A stretch of DNA of 64,000 bases from an uncultured Sphingorhabdus sp. (GCA_947501885.1 CANMXN010000001.1:1426001-1490000), one strand, 5' to 3'; shown: positions 24,664 to 34,822, numbered from the stretch's first letter. A program made the numbers and translations. The notes: generated from the sequence alone by a model not told the origin.

Positions 24664-25574
24664 CCTTTACCCTTGGCTTTATTAGGGCCTTTTATGGAGT
24701 CCTTTTCAATATAGCTAATAATAGCACCTGCAATATCTTTGCCTGTCGCTTTTTCAATGCCTTCTAAACCAGGGGATGAATTTACCTCTAATACCAATGA
24801 CCCATGGGCCGAACGCACCAAATCAACCCCAGCGACATCTAAACCCATGACTTTTGCGGCTTTCACAGCAAGGGTGCGCTCTTCTGGCTTTAATTTGATA
24901 ACCGTGGCAGTACCGCCCATGTGCAGATTAGACCGAAATTCGCCTTCCTTGGCTTGGCGTTGCATTGCAGCTATAACTCTATCTCCGATGACAAAGCAGC
25001 GAATATCTGCACCGCCTGCATCTTTGATAAATTCTTGCACTAAAAAATCAGCGTCTAAGTTACGAAAAGCATTAATAAGGCTCTCGGCGGCTTTAGTATT
25101 TTCCGCCAATAAGACACCTTTTCCCTGCGTGCTATTTAATACTTTAACCACGAGTGGTGCACCGCCTACAAATTTGATAAGATCATCGGTTGCATCGGCA
25201 CGATTTGCATAGCCAGTTATGGGCATACCGATACCACGCCGCGCCAATAATTGATGCGCGCGTAATTTATCCCGAGAGCGGGCAATTGCGATAGATTCGT
25301 TAACAGAATAGACATTGCCAACCTCAAACTGGCGCAACACCGCAGTGCCATAGCCGGTGATGGAAGCACCGATACGCGGGATTACAGCATCAAATTTCAA
25401 AACCTCTTTTTTACCACGGCTGCTATAATATACGCTTGGTCGGTTTGATGTGATATTCATATAACAGCGCAATGTATCGACGACTTTTACATCATGCCCT
25501 CGCTCTTTTGCTGCTTCAACCATGCGGCGGGTTGAATATAATTTGGGATTACGCGATAGAATTCCGATTTTCAT
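24660..25574 (-). CDS. rimK: RimK-like ATP-grasp amino-acid ligase
   Basis: A 304-residue ATP-grasp ligase. E. coli RimK adds glutamates to the C-terminus of ribosomal protein S6. Here the N-terminus is [22 protein letters not shown], with [23 protein letters not shown], the ATP-grasp loop [45 protein letters not shown], and the Mg-binding [19 protein letters not shown]. It is upstream of the desuccinylase gene and divergent from a retropepsin-like protease gene. This trio is a known genomic association (RimK with an RimB-type protease). Confidence 0.92.
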   Translation of the reverse strand: MKIGILSRNPKLYSTRRMVEAAKERGHDVKVVDTLRCYMNITSNRPSVYYSSRGKKEVLKFDAVIPRIGASITGYGTAVLRQFEVGNVYSVNESIAIARSRDKLRAHQLLARRGIGMPITGYANRADATDDLIKFVGGAPLVVKVLNSTQGKGVLLAENTKAAESLINAFRNLDADFLVQEFIKDAGGADIRCFVIGDRVIAAMQRQAKEGEFRSNLHMGGTATVIKLKPEERTLAVKAAKVMGLDVAGVDLVRSAHGSLVLEVNSSPGLEGIEKATGKDIAGAIISYIEKDSIKGPNKAKGKG

Positions 25575-25739
25575 AAATTTTCGCCATATTTTGGGTTGAG
25601 GCTTTGTGACAAATTGTCGATTAAATGTGACGTAATAGGCACATCTTATATGCTCAATGCACTATAAAAATACTATCATCAATGACAAGTTACGTCTAAT
25701 GCAAATTTAACATGACAGCCAAATCATTGGAACGCTATT

Positions 25740-26183
25740 TTGAATAAAAAACCTGATAAGAAAAATCCGATTGAGATTGGTTGGTGTGAATTGGTAGGCC
25801 TGCCAGAATTTGGGATCGAAAATATACACGCTAAAATTGACACAGGGGCTAATACATCTTCACTTCATGCCGTTGATATAAAGCCTTTTGTAAAAGATGA
25901 TAGAGAGTGGGTCTCTTTTCGTATTCCCAAATCCCCATCCTTGCCCGCGTTTCAATGCGATGCTCCGATATTGAAACAAACGAAGATAAAAAGCTCTAAT
26001 GGACATGAACAATTACGCTATGTCATTGGCGTGAAAATCATATTGGCAGGACGGCAATGGGATGGTCAAATGACGCTGGCTAATCGTGGGACTATGGCAT
26101 TCCCAATATTGATTGGACGACGCTCATTACGACGCGGTTTCATTGTAAATAGCGCCAAAAAATGGGTATTTGGTAAAAATTAA
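25740..26183 (+). CDS. retropepsin-like aspartic protease (RimB type)
   Basis: A 147-residue protein of the DUF785 / RimK-associated protease family. The single active-site motif is KIDTGANTSSLHA (D34-T-G-A), a half-pepsin that would function as a dimer. It ends with LIGRRSLRRGFIVNSAKKW. The start is a TTG at 25740 with GGAA 9 bases before. An 11-codon ORF beginning at ATG 25711 ends over this start (MTAKSLERYFE), so translation may be coupled. The gene diverges from rimK. In the related RimABK system, RimB is a protease acting on modified S6. Confidence 0.82.
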   Translation: MNKKPDKKNPIEIGWCELVGLPEFGIENIHAKIDTGANTSSLHAVDIKPFVKDDREWVSFRIPKSPSLPAFQCDAPILKQTKIKSSNGHEQLRYVIGVKIILAGRQWDGQMTLANRGTMAFPILIGRRSLRRGFIVNSAKKWVFGKN

Positions 26184-27124
26184 CTTTTTCTAACATTCTT
26201 TTGCGCTTTGACATTGGCATGGAGTTCAAAAATATCGGGGCGAGCATAATGGCCGCTCACATCCAAATCAAATTGGCCGCGTGTGCGCATATCGGGGTCT
26301 ATTTCTGCGCTCACCATACCTTCTTTACCATAGAGCGGCTCTGCAATAATCTCGCCCATCGGATTAATGATACAGCTACCGCCCCGCACCAATATTATAT
26401 CACTGTCATTACCTTGGATGGCATTAAATTCACTCGCGCCTAATCCTATCATGCCGCGCTCTAAATATTGGCAGGATGAGAGAACAAAGCTGCGGCTTTC
26501 GAGCGCTATCATCTGCATCGAGGGTATCCATACATCACGGTCATCGACAGTCGAAACACAATAAAAATCGGGCTGTGCATCATAATAATAGCTGCGCAAA
26601 TGCGGCATATAATTTTCCCAGCAAATTGCGCTGACCAATCGTCCTGCACTGCTGTCCATAATCGGTAAATCGCTACCATCACCGCAGCCCCAGATAAGGC
26701 GTTCCATCGCTGTGGGCATTAATTTGCGGTGCACGCCCAATAATGTGCCATCGCGGTCAAAGCCAAAAGTTGAGCAATAGAGGGTGCCGCCTTTTTTCTC
26801 TATCGCTCCTACTATGCAGGCCATATCATTGGCGGCGACAGCATCGGAGAGTGCAGTAAATTCGGGTGATCCTAATATGATGGCATTATCGGCATAGCGG
26901 CGAAACAAATCACGCCCAGCATCATTACGCGAGCCGACTCTTGCGCCAAAGTCCACACCTTTGGGATAGCCGCCAATAAAGGCCTCTGGGAAAACGGCGA
27001 TATCGCTGCTTACGGACTTTGCATCGGATAGCAGGTCTGCAAATTTGACCAATGTTGAAGGTGTATCAAATGGGTCTGATCCTGCTTGAATGACGGTGGC
27101 AATTTTGGGGGGCTTTCGAGACAT
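26180..27124 (-). CDS. nitrilase-family carbon-nitrogen hydrolase
   Basis: A 314-residue member of the CN-hydrolase superfamily with the Glu-Lys-Cys triad: E47 in AVFPEAFIGGYPKG, lysine in VHRKLMPT, and cysteine in SAICWENYMP. The ICWENYMP context, rather than CDxRFPE or similar, favours nitrile hydrolysis (branch 1) over amidase activity. It converts a nitrile to acid and ammonia. It converges with the retropepsin-like gene with 4 bases overlap, and is a single-gene unit. Substrate unknown. Confidence 0.9.
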   Translation of the reverse strand: MSRKPPKIATVIQAGSDPFDTPSTLVKFADLLSDAKSVSSDIAVFPEAFIGGYPKGVDFGARVGSRNDAGRDLFRRYADNAIILGSPEFTALSDAVAANDMACIVGAIEKKGGTLYCSTFGFDRDGTLLGVHRKLMPTAMERLIWGCGDGSDLPIMDSSAGRLVSAICWENYMPHLRSYYYDAQPDFYCVSTVDDRDVWIPSMQMIALESRSFVLSSCQYLERGMIGLGASEFNAIQGNDSDIILVRGGSCIINPMGEIIAEPLYGKEGMVSAEIDPDMRTRGQFDLDVSGHYARPDIFELHANVKAQKNVRKS

Positions 27125-27279
27125 GAATGATATCCTTTATGGCATTAGACTTTATAATATTAGGCTCTTAATCATTGATGATTGGCTTTGTCTTTAGCGT
27201 GTATATTTCTCACTTATAATATGAATTTTGATGATGCACAGAATAATTATATGGGGTGTAATAATATTGATAAAAACAC

Positions 27280-27301
27280 TTGACGTTTACGTGAACGTTA
27301 A
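27280..27301. promoter_or_regulatory. 22-bp palindrome upstream of etfBA, candidate MerR/LiuR-type operator
   Basis: The left half is TTGACGTTTAC and the right half is a near-complement (18 of 22 positions symmetric by eye). The ACGT-rich, MerR-like shape resembles sites reported for LiuR, a regulator of branched-chain amino-acid and acyl-CoA degradation. TTGACG could also be the -35 box, which would place the site across the spacer. It lies in a 301-base gap between the nitrilase start and the etfB start; nothing else was seen there. No regulator gene is adjacent. Confidence 0.45.
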
Positions 27302-27425
27302 GTAGAGGATTTACTAAATCAAACGATTATGTGAATTTGGGTTGATATTAGCTTGCCCTGTGACAGGGGCCTTACTATCTATATCTAAATAATGCTTGTT
27401 ATTCATGCGAATGGAAGGAAATGAC

Positions 27426-28172
27426 ATGAAAATTCTCGTACCCGTAAAGCGGGTGATTGATTATAATGTAAAGCCTCGGGTAAAGTCCGATGGCAGCGGT
27501 GTTGATCTTGCAAATGTTAAGATGAGCATGAATCCTTTTGATGAAATTTCTGTCGAAGAAGCTATTCGTTTGAAAGAAGCGGGTAAGGCCGAAGAAATTA
27601 TTGCTGTGTCTGTTGGTCCGCAAAAGGCCCAAGAAACATTGCGTACCGCGCTCGCTATGGGTGCTGATCGTGCTATCCTTGTAAATACCGATGAAGAAGT
27701 AGAACCGCTTGGCGTTGCCAAAATTTTGGCAAAAATCGTTGAAGAAGAAGCTCCGCAATTGGTCATTTGCGGCAAGCAAGCGATTGATGATGATAGCAAT
27801 CAAACGGGGCAAATGCTGGCTGCATTGCTCGGTTGGGGTCAGGGTACTTTTGCTAATACAGTTGATGTCGATGGCGGCAGCGTTGATGTGAAACGCGAGA
27901 TTGATGGTGGTTTGCAGACTGTGAAACTGAATTTACCAGCGGTTATCACCACCGACTTGCGGCTTAATGAACCACGCTATGCGAGCCTTCCCAATATTAT
28001 GAAGGCCAAGAAAAAGCCAATGGATGAAAAGTCTGTGGCAGATTATGGCGTTGATATTTCGCCGCGTCTCACCACCACGAATGTGAGCGAGCCTCCCGTT
28101 CGCCAAGCGGGTGAGAAAGTCGCAGATGTCGATGCATTGGTAGAAAAATTAAAAGCAGTAGGAGCGATATAA
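27426..28172 (+). CDS. etfB: electron transfer flavoprotein subunit beta
   Basis: A 248-residue ETF beta subunit ([18 protein letters not shown]... [43 protein letters not shown]). ETF carries electrons from acyl-CoA dehydrogenases to the quinone pool. The ATG at 27426 follows GGAAGG by 7-8 bases; an upstream in-frame ATG at 27396 has none. It overlaps etfA by one base. Electrons from the ACAD pair at 19.5-21.7 kb would enter here. Confidence 0.97.
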   Translation: MKILVPVKRVIDYNVKPRVKSDGSGVDLANVKMSMNPFDEISVEEAIRLKEAGKAEEIIAVSVGPQKAQETLRTALAMGADRAILVNTDEEVEPLGVAKILAKIVEEEAPQLVICGKQAIDDDSNQTGQMLAALLGWGQGTFANTVDVDGGSVDVKREIDGGLQTVKLNLPAVITTDLRLNEPRYASLPNIMKAKKKPMDEKSVADYGVDISPRLTTTNVSEPPVRQAGEKVADVDALVEKLKAVGAI

Positions 28173-29101
28173 TGAAGACGCTTATCTGGGTAGAACATGA
28201 CAATGCGTCAATGAAAGACGCAACATTGGCCGTTGTAACTGCGGCTGCAAAATTGGGTGAAGTCCATGCTTTGGTAGCTGGTTCTGGCTGTGCATCTGTG
28301 GCCGATCAAGCCGCAAAAGTAGCTGGCGTTGCCACGGTACATATGGTCGATGATGCATCGCTTGCTAATGGGCTTGCCGAAAATGTCGCGCCATTAGTGG
28401 CGGGGCTGATGGAAAGCCATGATGCGTTTCTGGCCCCTGCGACCACCACGGGTAAAAATATAGCACCGCGCGTTGCGGCTTTATTGGATGTGATGCAAAT
28501 TTCGGATATTCTCTCGGTTGAGAGCGCTGATACTTTCACCCGTCCTATCTATGCGGGTAATGCGATTGCCACGGTGAAAACATCCGACAGCAAATTGGTG
28601 ATTACCGTGCGCGGAACAGCATTTGATAAAGCATCACCCGAAGGCGGTAGCGCCAGCGTGGAGAGCATTGGCGGCGCGAGTGACGCAGGGGTTTCTACAT
28701 TTGTAAGCGAAGAGATTGCCAAATCAGAGCGTCCCGAGTTAACCTCTGCCAAAACCATCGTATCGGGTGGCCGCGCTCTGGGTAGCAGTGAGAAATTCGA
28801 GGAAGTTATTACACCGCTTGCCGATAAATTGGGCGCAGCCATTGGTGCATCACGCGCCGCTGTTGACGCGGGCTATGTCCCTAATGATTATCAAGTGGGG
28901 CAAACTGGTAAGATTGTGGCTCCTGAAGTATATATGGCGATCGGTATCTCGGGCGCGATCCAGCATTTAGCGGGTATGAAAGATAGTAAGGTAATTGTCG
29001 CTATCAATAAAGACGAAGATGCACCTATTTTCCAAGTGGCTGATATAGGCTTGGTGGCTGATCTATTCGATGCGGTACCAGAGCTTACTGGTAAAGTTTA
29101 A
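28172..29101 (+). CDS. etfA: electron transfer flavoprotein subunit alpha
   Basis: A 309-residue ETF alpha subunit with the FAD domain at the C-terminus: [83 protein letters not shown] and [23 protein letters not shown]. The start shares a base with the etfB stop (TAATG). A Rho-independent terminator follows 24 bases after the stop. Confidence 0.97.
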   Translation: MKTLIWVEHDNASMKDATLAVVTAAAKLGEVHALVAGSGCASVADQAAKVAGVATVHMVDDASLANGLAENVAPLVAGLMESHDAFLAPATTTGKNIAPRVAALLDVMQISDILSVESADTFTRPIYAGNAIATVKTSDSKLVITVRGTAFDKASPEGGSASVESIGGASDAGVSTFVSEEIAKSERPELTSAKTIVSGGRALGSSEKFEEVITPLADKLGAAIGASRAAVDAGYVPNDYQVGQTGKIVAPEVYMAIGISGAIQHLAGMKDSKVIVAINKDEDAPIFQVADIGLVADLFDAVPELTGKV

Positions 29102-29124
29102 AAATAATATCCAATATTAGATTG

Positions 29125-29154
29125 AAAGGTGGTCTGTACGGGCCGCCTTTTTTA
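29125..29154 (+). terminator. terminator of etfBA
   Basis: AAAGGTGGTC pairs with GGCCGCCTTT over a short loop with G-U pairs, followed by a run of T (29148-29153). It begins 24 bases after the etfA stop. Confidence 0.8.
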
Positions 29155-29165
29155 TATCTAGAATG

Positions 29166-29807
29166 TCAATGATTATGCCGTAATGCATGCAGTGTTTCTT
29201 TGCCGATGCTCCATGCACCGCGTGCAATAAGCAGTGCCACCAATGTAGAGAGTAATGGATCGATGGGCGTCCAACCCGTTACCATGATTGCAATTGCGGC
29301 AATGATAGCCGCGATGGAACCCAGCAAATCGCCCATAACATGCATATTAGCAGCTTTAATATTAAGGTTCTTACCATCTGCTTTGGCTAGAATTTTGAGG
29401 ATAATAAGATTCACGATAAGACCGCCCAGCGCGATAATGAACATTATAGGTCCAATGATAGGCACAGGGTCTTGGAAACGATGATAAGCTTCCCAAAGTA
29501 TCCATGCGGAGATAATGAATAAGGAAATACAATTTATTGCGGCGGCATAAAGTGGCAATCTCTGTGATGCGCCTATGGCTTTATGCGCACTGTGATTGCT
29601 AAGCCAAAATGCGGCCCATGCCAATGCAAGAGCGGCAAAGTCAGTGAGCATATGGCCAGCATCAGCGATGAGTGCAAGTGAGCCTGAAATTATGCCCCCC
29701 ATCAATTCAACGCCCATGAAGGCACCCGTTATTAATGCTGCGAGGCCTACAGCATTGCAATTGGCGGCGTTAATAGTGGGGTTATGATCATGATCATGAT
29801 GCGGCAT
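29166..29807 (-). CDS. cation diffusion facilitator without C-terminal domain
   Basis: A 213-residue metal exporter of the CDF family (Zn/Co/Cd-type). Six membrane segments are visible. The metal site pairs are HMLTD in the second segment and HVMGD in the fifth. A histidine-rich start (HHDHDHN) may bind metal. Normal family members of about 300 residues have a cytoplasmic C-terminal dimerisation domain; here the gene stops after the sixth segment (KETLHALRHNH), so the domain is absent. Shortened CDFs have been described in marine alphaproteobacteria. No metalloregulator gene is adjacent. Confidence 0.88.
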   Translation of the reverse strand: MPHHDHDHNPTINAANCNAVGLAALITGAFMGVELMGGIISGSLALIADAGHMLTDFAALALAWAAFWLSNHSAHKAIGASQRLPLYAAAINCISLFIISAWILWEAYHRFQDPVPIIGPIMFIIALGGLIVNLIILKILAKADGKNLNIKAANMHVMGDLLGSIAAIIAAIAIMVTGWTPIDPLLSTLVALLIARGAWSIGKETLHALRHNH

Positions 29808-29924
29808 TATTATAATGATAAGGGATCATATAAATAAGTCAAATAATTCATTATGTTACAATATATTGTCATAATATGATATTTCCCACCTTTTCAACTG
29901 TGCAGCAATCGGCCATGATTAGAT

Positions 29925-30380
29925 ATGGTAAAGAGATATGCTTATTTATTAATGGGATGGCTAGCCCTAGCTTTGGGAGGCTTGGGTGTATTTTTACCAA
30001 TATTACCGACGGTACCCTTTATGATCTTGGCTGCATTTTGTTTTGCGCGTAGCTCGCCAAGGCTGGAGCGCTGGCTGCTACAACATGAACAATTTGGGCA
30101 TCATATCGTTGCTTGGCGTGACCATGGAGCGATTAGCCGCAAAGGTAAGGTTATGGCGTTGATCGCATTTGTGGCAAGTGCGGTTATAGCCTTAATTTTT
30201 GCCAAAGCGCCCTATAGCTATATTCCCATTGCGGCTGCGATTATTGGTGGTTCATGGATATGGACACGGCCCGAGGGCCCGCGTAAAAATAGTGAAGGTG
30301 ATAGTGCGGCTCTGGGAAATAAAACTGAGGATAGTATGGAAAGTGTTACGGATGGCGCCTCTAATTCTCAAGATCGCTAG
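29925..30380 (+). CDS. DUF454/YbaN-family membrane protein
   Basis: A 151-residue protein with the typical N-terminal pattern GWLALALGGLGVFLPILPTVPFMILAAFCFARSSPRLERWLL, HEQFGHHIVAWRDHGAI, two or three membrane helices, and a charged C-terminal extension (~40 residues) not present in E. coli YbaN. The family function is not known. The 3' end overlaps the convergent DUF885 gene by 20 bases. Weak AAAGAG precedes the ATG. Confidence 0.85.
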   Translation: MVKRYAYLLMGWLALALGGLGVFLPILPTVPFMILAAFCFARSSPRLERWLLQHEQFGHHIVAWRDHGAISRKGKVMALIAFVASAVIALIFAKAPYSYIPIAAAIIGGSWIWTRPEGPRKNSEGDSAALGNKTEDSMESVTDGASNSQDR

Positions 30381-31704
30381 GAAGACTGGGCTCACTCAGT
30401 AAGTTTTCCATACGCTGCCAGCGTGTTTTGATATCAACATTGCCGCGTTCCATCGCTGCTTTTACCATATCTAGCCCTAACCCATAATTGATAACATAGG
30501 AGCGGTATTGGTCGGTAAATCCAATAGTCTGTGTTGCTCTCTCTTTATTAACCAAACCATATTTTTGGGTGAGTGCAATAGCAGTATCACGGTTAATCTC
30601 ACCATTTAAATATTGTGATGCGATCGTAAAACGAACGCCTGCAAGTTTGCGCCGTGCCTTTTGCATATTGTCAAAGTCTTCGGCTGTGGCTGGGTCTAAT
30701 CCTGCGAGCGGATAGAGTATTTCTTTTTCAAAGGCCAACTTCTCATTATCGGGAAAGGCTAGTTCTATGCCATAATTGGCGCTACCTTCAGCGATCACAC
30801 TTTGTGGGCTGAACAGAGGATAGAGTGAAAATTCTTGCCACCCTCTATCATTGCTTAAGTTTTTCTCGAGCAACATATTGAGCGTATGGTGGCCAGGATA
30901 ACCCTCATGACAACCTAAATCTACGGCCCGTGAAATACGGATCGGAAGGTCAGTATTTACCTGAATAAGGCTGTTATAACCTCCTTGATAATAATTATAG
31001 CCCGACCAATTTTTGTTGGTGACAAATTCGAGTGTAAAGCTCTCACTTTCGGGCAGGTCGATATAAGTCTCGGTGCGTTTTTTGCATTCAGCAATGGCTG
31101 CGTCAAAAACGACCTGAAGTTTTTCTTTGGGGATGTTATAGCGGCTTTCAAAGGTATCAAGGCGCTCAGGCAAGGGACCATCACCGGGCACAAGCGCTTC
31201 GATTTCAGCTAATATAGGGTCATAATCTGATAAGGGTTTTAAGTCTGGGGTGACACCAAAAAGGCCTAATGATTCATCACGAAAGCTTAAACTTTCTCCG
31301 CCAAGCATGCGGTGGCGCGTTTGTGCGGCGGTGAGCTGCGCTAGTAAAAATGCTTTACGTCTTTGCGATACTTTTGATAATGTCTCATCTTTGATGGCTG
31401 TGATACGGGATTTCAGGTCTGATATGGCGCTACCTAATGCTGCCAAATCACGAGGCTCTTTCTTGGCATTTTCTTGATAGTCTTTTGGGCCATAATAAGC
31501 ATCAATATAACCCTCTTCTTTCTCGCCCATTTCGAGCGATAATTGGATATATTCTATTGCTAATGGGTCTATGACTTTATCAGCAGCAATTTGCTCAGCG
31601 CTAAGTGTTTCTTCTTTATCTATTTGCGGGTTTTGTGAACAAGCACTGATACTGGCTATAGCAGTACCTGCAATGAAAATAGATATAATCAATTTATATT
31701 TCAT
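30361..31704 (-). CDS. DUF885-family lipoprotein, predicted metallopeptidase
   Basis: A 447-residue protein starting at ATG 31704 (AAGG 9 bases before). Residues 1-22 form a lipoprotein signal (ASISAC). The DUF885 hallmark GCHEGYPGHHTLNMLLEK carries an HExxxxHH metal-binding set, and EGSANYGIELAF supplies a third acidic ligand. Family members are treated as zinc peptidases of unknown substrate. The protein is anchored to the periplasmic side of a membrane. It precedes nhaA on the chromosome by 33 bases in the same orientation, so read-through is possible. Confidence 0.85.
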   Translation of the reverse strand: MKYKLIISIFIAGTAIASISACSQNPQIDKEETLSAEQIAADKVIDPLAIEYIQLSLEMGEKEEGYIDAYYGPKDYQENAKKEPRDLAALGSAISDLKSRITAIKDETLSKVSQRRKAFLLAQLTAAQTRHRMLGGESLSFRDESLGLFGVTPDLKPLSDYDPILAEIEALVPGDGPLPERLDTFESRYNIPKEKLQVVFDAAIAECKKRTETYIDLPESESFTLEFVTNKNWSGYNYYQGGYNSLIQVNTDLPIRISRAVDLGCHEGYPGHHTLNMLLEKNLSNDRGWQEFSLYPLFSPQSVIAEGSANYGIELAFPDNEKLAFEKEILYPLAGLDPATAEDFDNMQKARRKLAGVRFTIASQYLNGEINRDTAIALTQKYGLVNKERATQTIGFTDQYRSYVINYGLGLDMVKAAMERGNVDIKTRWQRMENLLSEPSLPSDLEN

Positions 31705-31737
31705 AATCACAGACCTTAATATCCTAGAGGAGGAAAA

Positions 31738-33033
31738 TTACTCTTTGCTTCCCTTCCCTTCGCTCATTTCAACAGTATCACTTTCATTATTTTCAGCAGC
31801 TTCAATAGTATCATGTTCGCTATGTAGCGGTGCAAATTTCAATAATAGGAAACCGATAATAGCCGATAATATGGATCCCATTAAAATACCGATTTTGGCT
31901 TCCTCGCGCAGCTTCATCATATAAGCATCATTGCCGACAAATGCGAGCTCGCCAATAAAGAGGCTCATGGTGAAACCAATACCGCACAGCATTGCAACAC
32001 CATAGATTTGCACCCAAGTCGCCCCTCGCAATTTGCTGGCAAAGCCAAATTTAACCGCTAACCAAACGGCGCTAAATATACCGAATTGTTTCCCAAAGAA
32101 TAAGCCAGCGGCAATGCCAAGCGGTAATGGGCTGAATATCTCATTTAAGCCCAAGCCGCCAATATTTACACCTGCATTGGCAAAACCAAATATGGGAATA
32201 ATAAGATATGCGCTCCAAGGGTGAATAGCATGTTCTAAAATATGCAATGGACTGTTTTTGGCATCGGGGGCGCCTGGTGTTTTTATGATCGGGATCATCA
32301 TTGCGGCAAGTACGCCAGCAACGGTCGCATGAACGCCAGAACGAAGCACAAAATACCATAATATAATTGATAAGATGAGATATATAGGGATGCTGCGTAC
32401 TTTTGATTTGTTAAGAAAATACATGAGTGCTAAAATACCCACTGATGCGGCGAGCCAGACAGTTTGCAGCCCGTCGGTATAAACCAAGGCAATAATAGCG
32501 ACCGCACCCATATCATCAACGATGGCGACCGTGACCAAAAATAATTTCAGCGATGTAGGCGCACGCTTACCGAGCAATGCCAATACTCCAATGGCGAAAG
32601 CGATATCGGTTGCTGCAGGTATAGCCCAACCATTGGTAAATGCTGGATTACCCGATGTGATCGATAAAAACACAATAGCGGGTGCGATCATACCTGCTAA
32701 AGCCGCAATGAATGGTAGTCGTCTTTTTTCCCATGATGAGAGGCGGCCGTCGACAAATTCACGCTTTATCTCAAGGCCGACTAAGAAAAAGAAGATCGCC
32801 ATAAGGCCATCATTGATCCACAGATGGATAGTGAATTTTTTTAATTGGGCACCCAGCATGATTTCAGGTCCCACTTTAAACTTGTGCAGCCAATAATCAT
32901 ATGTCTCGCCCAATGCACTATTGGCAATAATCATAGCTGCTGCTGCTGCAATCATCAGCAGTACACCGCCAGCGGCTTCGCTTTGCAAAAAATCCCTTAG
33001 TGCGGAATGTGATCTAGTGGATGAATTTGCCAT
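31738..33033 (-). CDS. nhaA: Na+/H+ antiporter NhaA
   Basis: A 431-residue transporter with the NhaA signature WINDGLMAIFFFLVGLEIKREFVDG, ATDIAFAIGVLALLGKRAPTSLKLFLVTVAIVDDMGAVAIIALVYT (with the paired Asp of the transport site), and FGKQFGIFSAVWLAVKFG, GAMLCGIGFTMSLFIGELAF. Roughly 11-12 membrane segments. It exports sodium against protons and supports pH homeostasis. The C-terminal 30 residues are a charged acidic tail. Coupled distance to the DUF885 gene downstream is 33 bases. Confidence 0.96.
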   Translation of the reverse strand: MANSSTRSHSALRDFLQSEAAGGVLLMIAAAAAMIIANSALGETYDYWLHKFKVGPEIMLGAQLKKFTIHLWINDGLMAIFFFLVGLEIKREFVDGRLSSWEKRRLPFIAALAGMIAPAIVFLSITSGNPAFTNGWAIPAATDIAFAIGVLALLGKRAPTSLKLFLVTVAIVDDMGAVAIIALVYTDGLQTVWLAASVGILALMYFLNKSKVRSIPIYLILSIILWYFVLRSGVHATVAGVLAAMMIPIIKTPGAPDAKNSPLHILEHAIHPWSAYLIIPIFGFANAGVNIGGLGLNEIFSPLPLGIAAGLFFGKQFGIFSAVWLAVKFGFASKLRGATWVQIYGVAMLCGIGFTMSLFIGELAFVGNDAYMMKLREEAKIGILMGSILSAIIGFLLLKFAPLHSEHDTIEAAENNESDTVEMSEGKGSKE

Positions 33034-33268
33034 GGGGAGCCTCTTTCAGACAAAATATTTATAGGTAGCATTTATCTTTTACGCCTTATGACGATTATTG
33101 ACGCCAACTACAATAACCATTGACCGAATAAATCAAAAAAATATATCATAGGAATTATCTCAATTTGCATATCCTTAATCGCTGTATTGATGACCTTAAA
33201 ATCCAATAAAATATTGTATATTGTAAAAAAACCATATTGGATGTAATTATGCTTATCAGAGGTGAGTA

Positions 33269-34822
33269 TTGTTTGAAATAATATTATCTTATATTGAAAT
33301 AATACAGCAAGAGCTGCTCTTATTCTGTATTGTCTGGTTTATTATCGGCGGGATAGATGATATTTTGATTGATCTTATCTGGCTACTGCGGTCATTTTAT
33401 CGCCGTTTTACCTCATATGTAAGTCATCAAACTATAGAGGATCACCAGCTACTAGAAGAGCCTAAAAACATATCTCAAAAACTAATTTCTACCGACCAAG
33501 AATATCATGCTGTTTTTATTCCTGCATGGCAAGAATCTAATGTTATTGGTGATATGCTAGATGGGTGCCGTGAGGCTTGGCATGATAGCATGATTAATCA
33601 TCATATTTATGTGGGTTGTTACCCCAATGATGATGATACCATTGAACAGGTAATTATAGCGGCGAAGTCTAATCCAAATATCTCGCTTATTTTATGCAGT
33701 AAGGATGGGCCAACTACAAAAGCAGACTGTCTCAATAACCTCTGGCGCGCAATGCTACGCGATGAATTAAATCTTGGTATAAAGGTAAAATCGATCATAT
33801 TGCATGATGCAGAAGATCGTCCGCATCCTCTATCGCTTGCAATTTTTGAGAAATTGATCGGTAAAAATGATATCATCCAATTGCCTGTTATCCCTATCCC
33901 TGCACCAGGGTCTCCATTTGTGAGTGGCCATTATTGCGATGAATTTTGTGAAAGTCATGCCAAAGCTATGGTAGTTAGAGAAGCGCTAGGTGCTGCTCTC
34001 CCGCTAGCAGGGGTGGGTTGTGCCATCGAACGAAATTGCTTGGGCCGATATGCTCTGGGTAAGAATAACCTGCCTTTCGATGTTGATAGCGTGACCGAAG
34101 ATTATGAGCTTGGTCTTAATATTGGCAGTGCTGGGCGCGGCGCTGTTATGGTGCGGGCAAAAGACCAAAATGGCGATTTAATTGGCACGCGTGCTTATTT
34201 CCCTGATACATTAGAAAGTGCAATTACACAGAAATCACGTTGGACACTGGGTATAGCGCTTAGTGCATGGGATAAGTTGGGCTGGAGTAAGCTGAAAGTA
34301 AAAGAAGGTTCCTTTAGATATGAAAGGCGAGCCTATCCTCCCAAACAAAAATTGTTTCCACTTCCTTATAATCTTGTAGAAAACTGGATGCGGTTACGGG
34401 ATAGGAAAGCCATTTTTACTTCTTTGACCGTGTTTGTAGCTTATGTAACGCTGACATTAACATCACTTCTTATCGCCGCTGAATATTTGGGTCTTTATAA
34501 AGTGACTGCGCTCAGCCCAATGATGCAAAATGCCGTTCTCATAACCAGTGCTATCTTGTTATGGCGCCTTATCATGCGCAGTAGTTTTTCATATTACCAC
34601 TATGGTTTTTGGCAATCCTGTCTGGCGTTTCCAAGAATGATATTGTCTAATATTATATCTATATTGGCGGCCCGTCGTGCGGCTATTATCTATATTCGCT
34701 ATTGTTTTGGTGGAGCGATTAGTTGGGACAAAACTGCGCATACTAATGTACCGCCAAAGCTCAATCTTTCAGAAAATAGTAATGTAAGCATCAAATTAAA
34801 CAATATGGATGTGATGCGATGA
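33269..34822 (+). CDS. NfrB-like membrane glycosyltransferase (GT2)
   Basis: A 517-residue inner-membrane protein starting at a TTG 5-6 bases after GAGGTGAG. The N-terminus (LLLFCIVWFIIGGIDDILIDLIWLLRSF) matches NfrB/phage N4 adsorption protein B. The GT2 domain shows HDAEDRPHPLSLAIFEKLI, DVDSVTEDYELGLNIG and QKSRWTLGIALSAWDKLGW (the QXXRW motif of processive enzymes). Two or three further membrane segments follow at 380-470. NfrB makes an exopolysaccharide in E. coli. The C-terminal MshEN-type domain of NfrB is absent. The next gene probably encodes the export partner. Confidence 0.82.
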   Translation: MFEIILSYIEIIQQELLLFCIVWFIIGGIDDILIDLIWLLRSFYRRFTSYVSHQTIEDHQLLEEPKNISQKLISTDQEYHAVFIPAWQESNVIGDMLDGCREAWHDSMINHHIYVGCYPNDDDTIEQVIIAAKSNPNISLILCSKDGPTTKADCLNNLWRAMLRDELNLGIKVKSIILHDAEDRPHPLSLAIFEKLIGKNDIIQLPVIPIPAPGSPFVSGHYCDEFCESHAKAMVVREALGAALPLAGVGCAIERNCLGRYALGKNNLPFDVDSVTEDYELGLNIGSAGRGAVMVRAKDQNGDLIGTRAYFPDTLESAITQKSRWTLGIALSAWDKLGWSKLKVKEGSFRYERRAYPPKQKLFPLPYNLVENWMRLRDRKAIFTSLTVFVAYVTLTLTSLLIAAEYLGLYKVTALSPMMQNAVLITSAILLWRLIMRSSFSYYHYGFWQSCLAFPRMILSNIISILAARRAAIIYIRYCFGGAISWDKTAHTNVPPKLNLSENSNVSIKLNNMDVMR

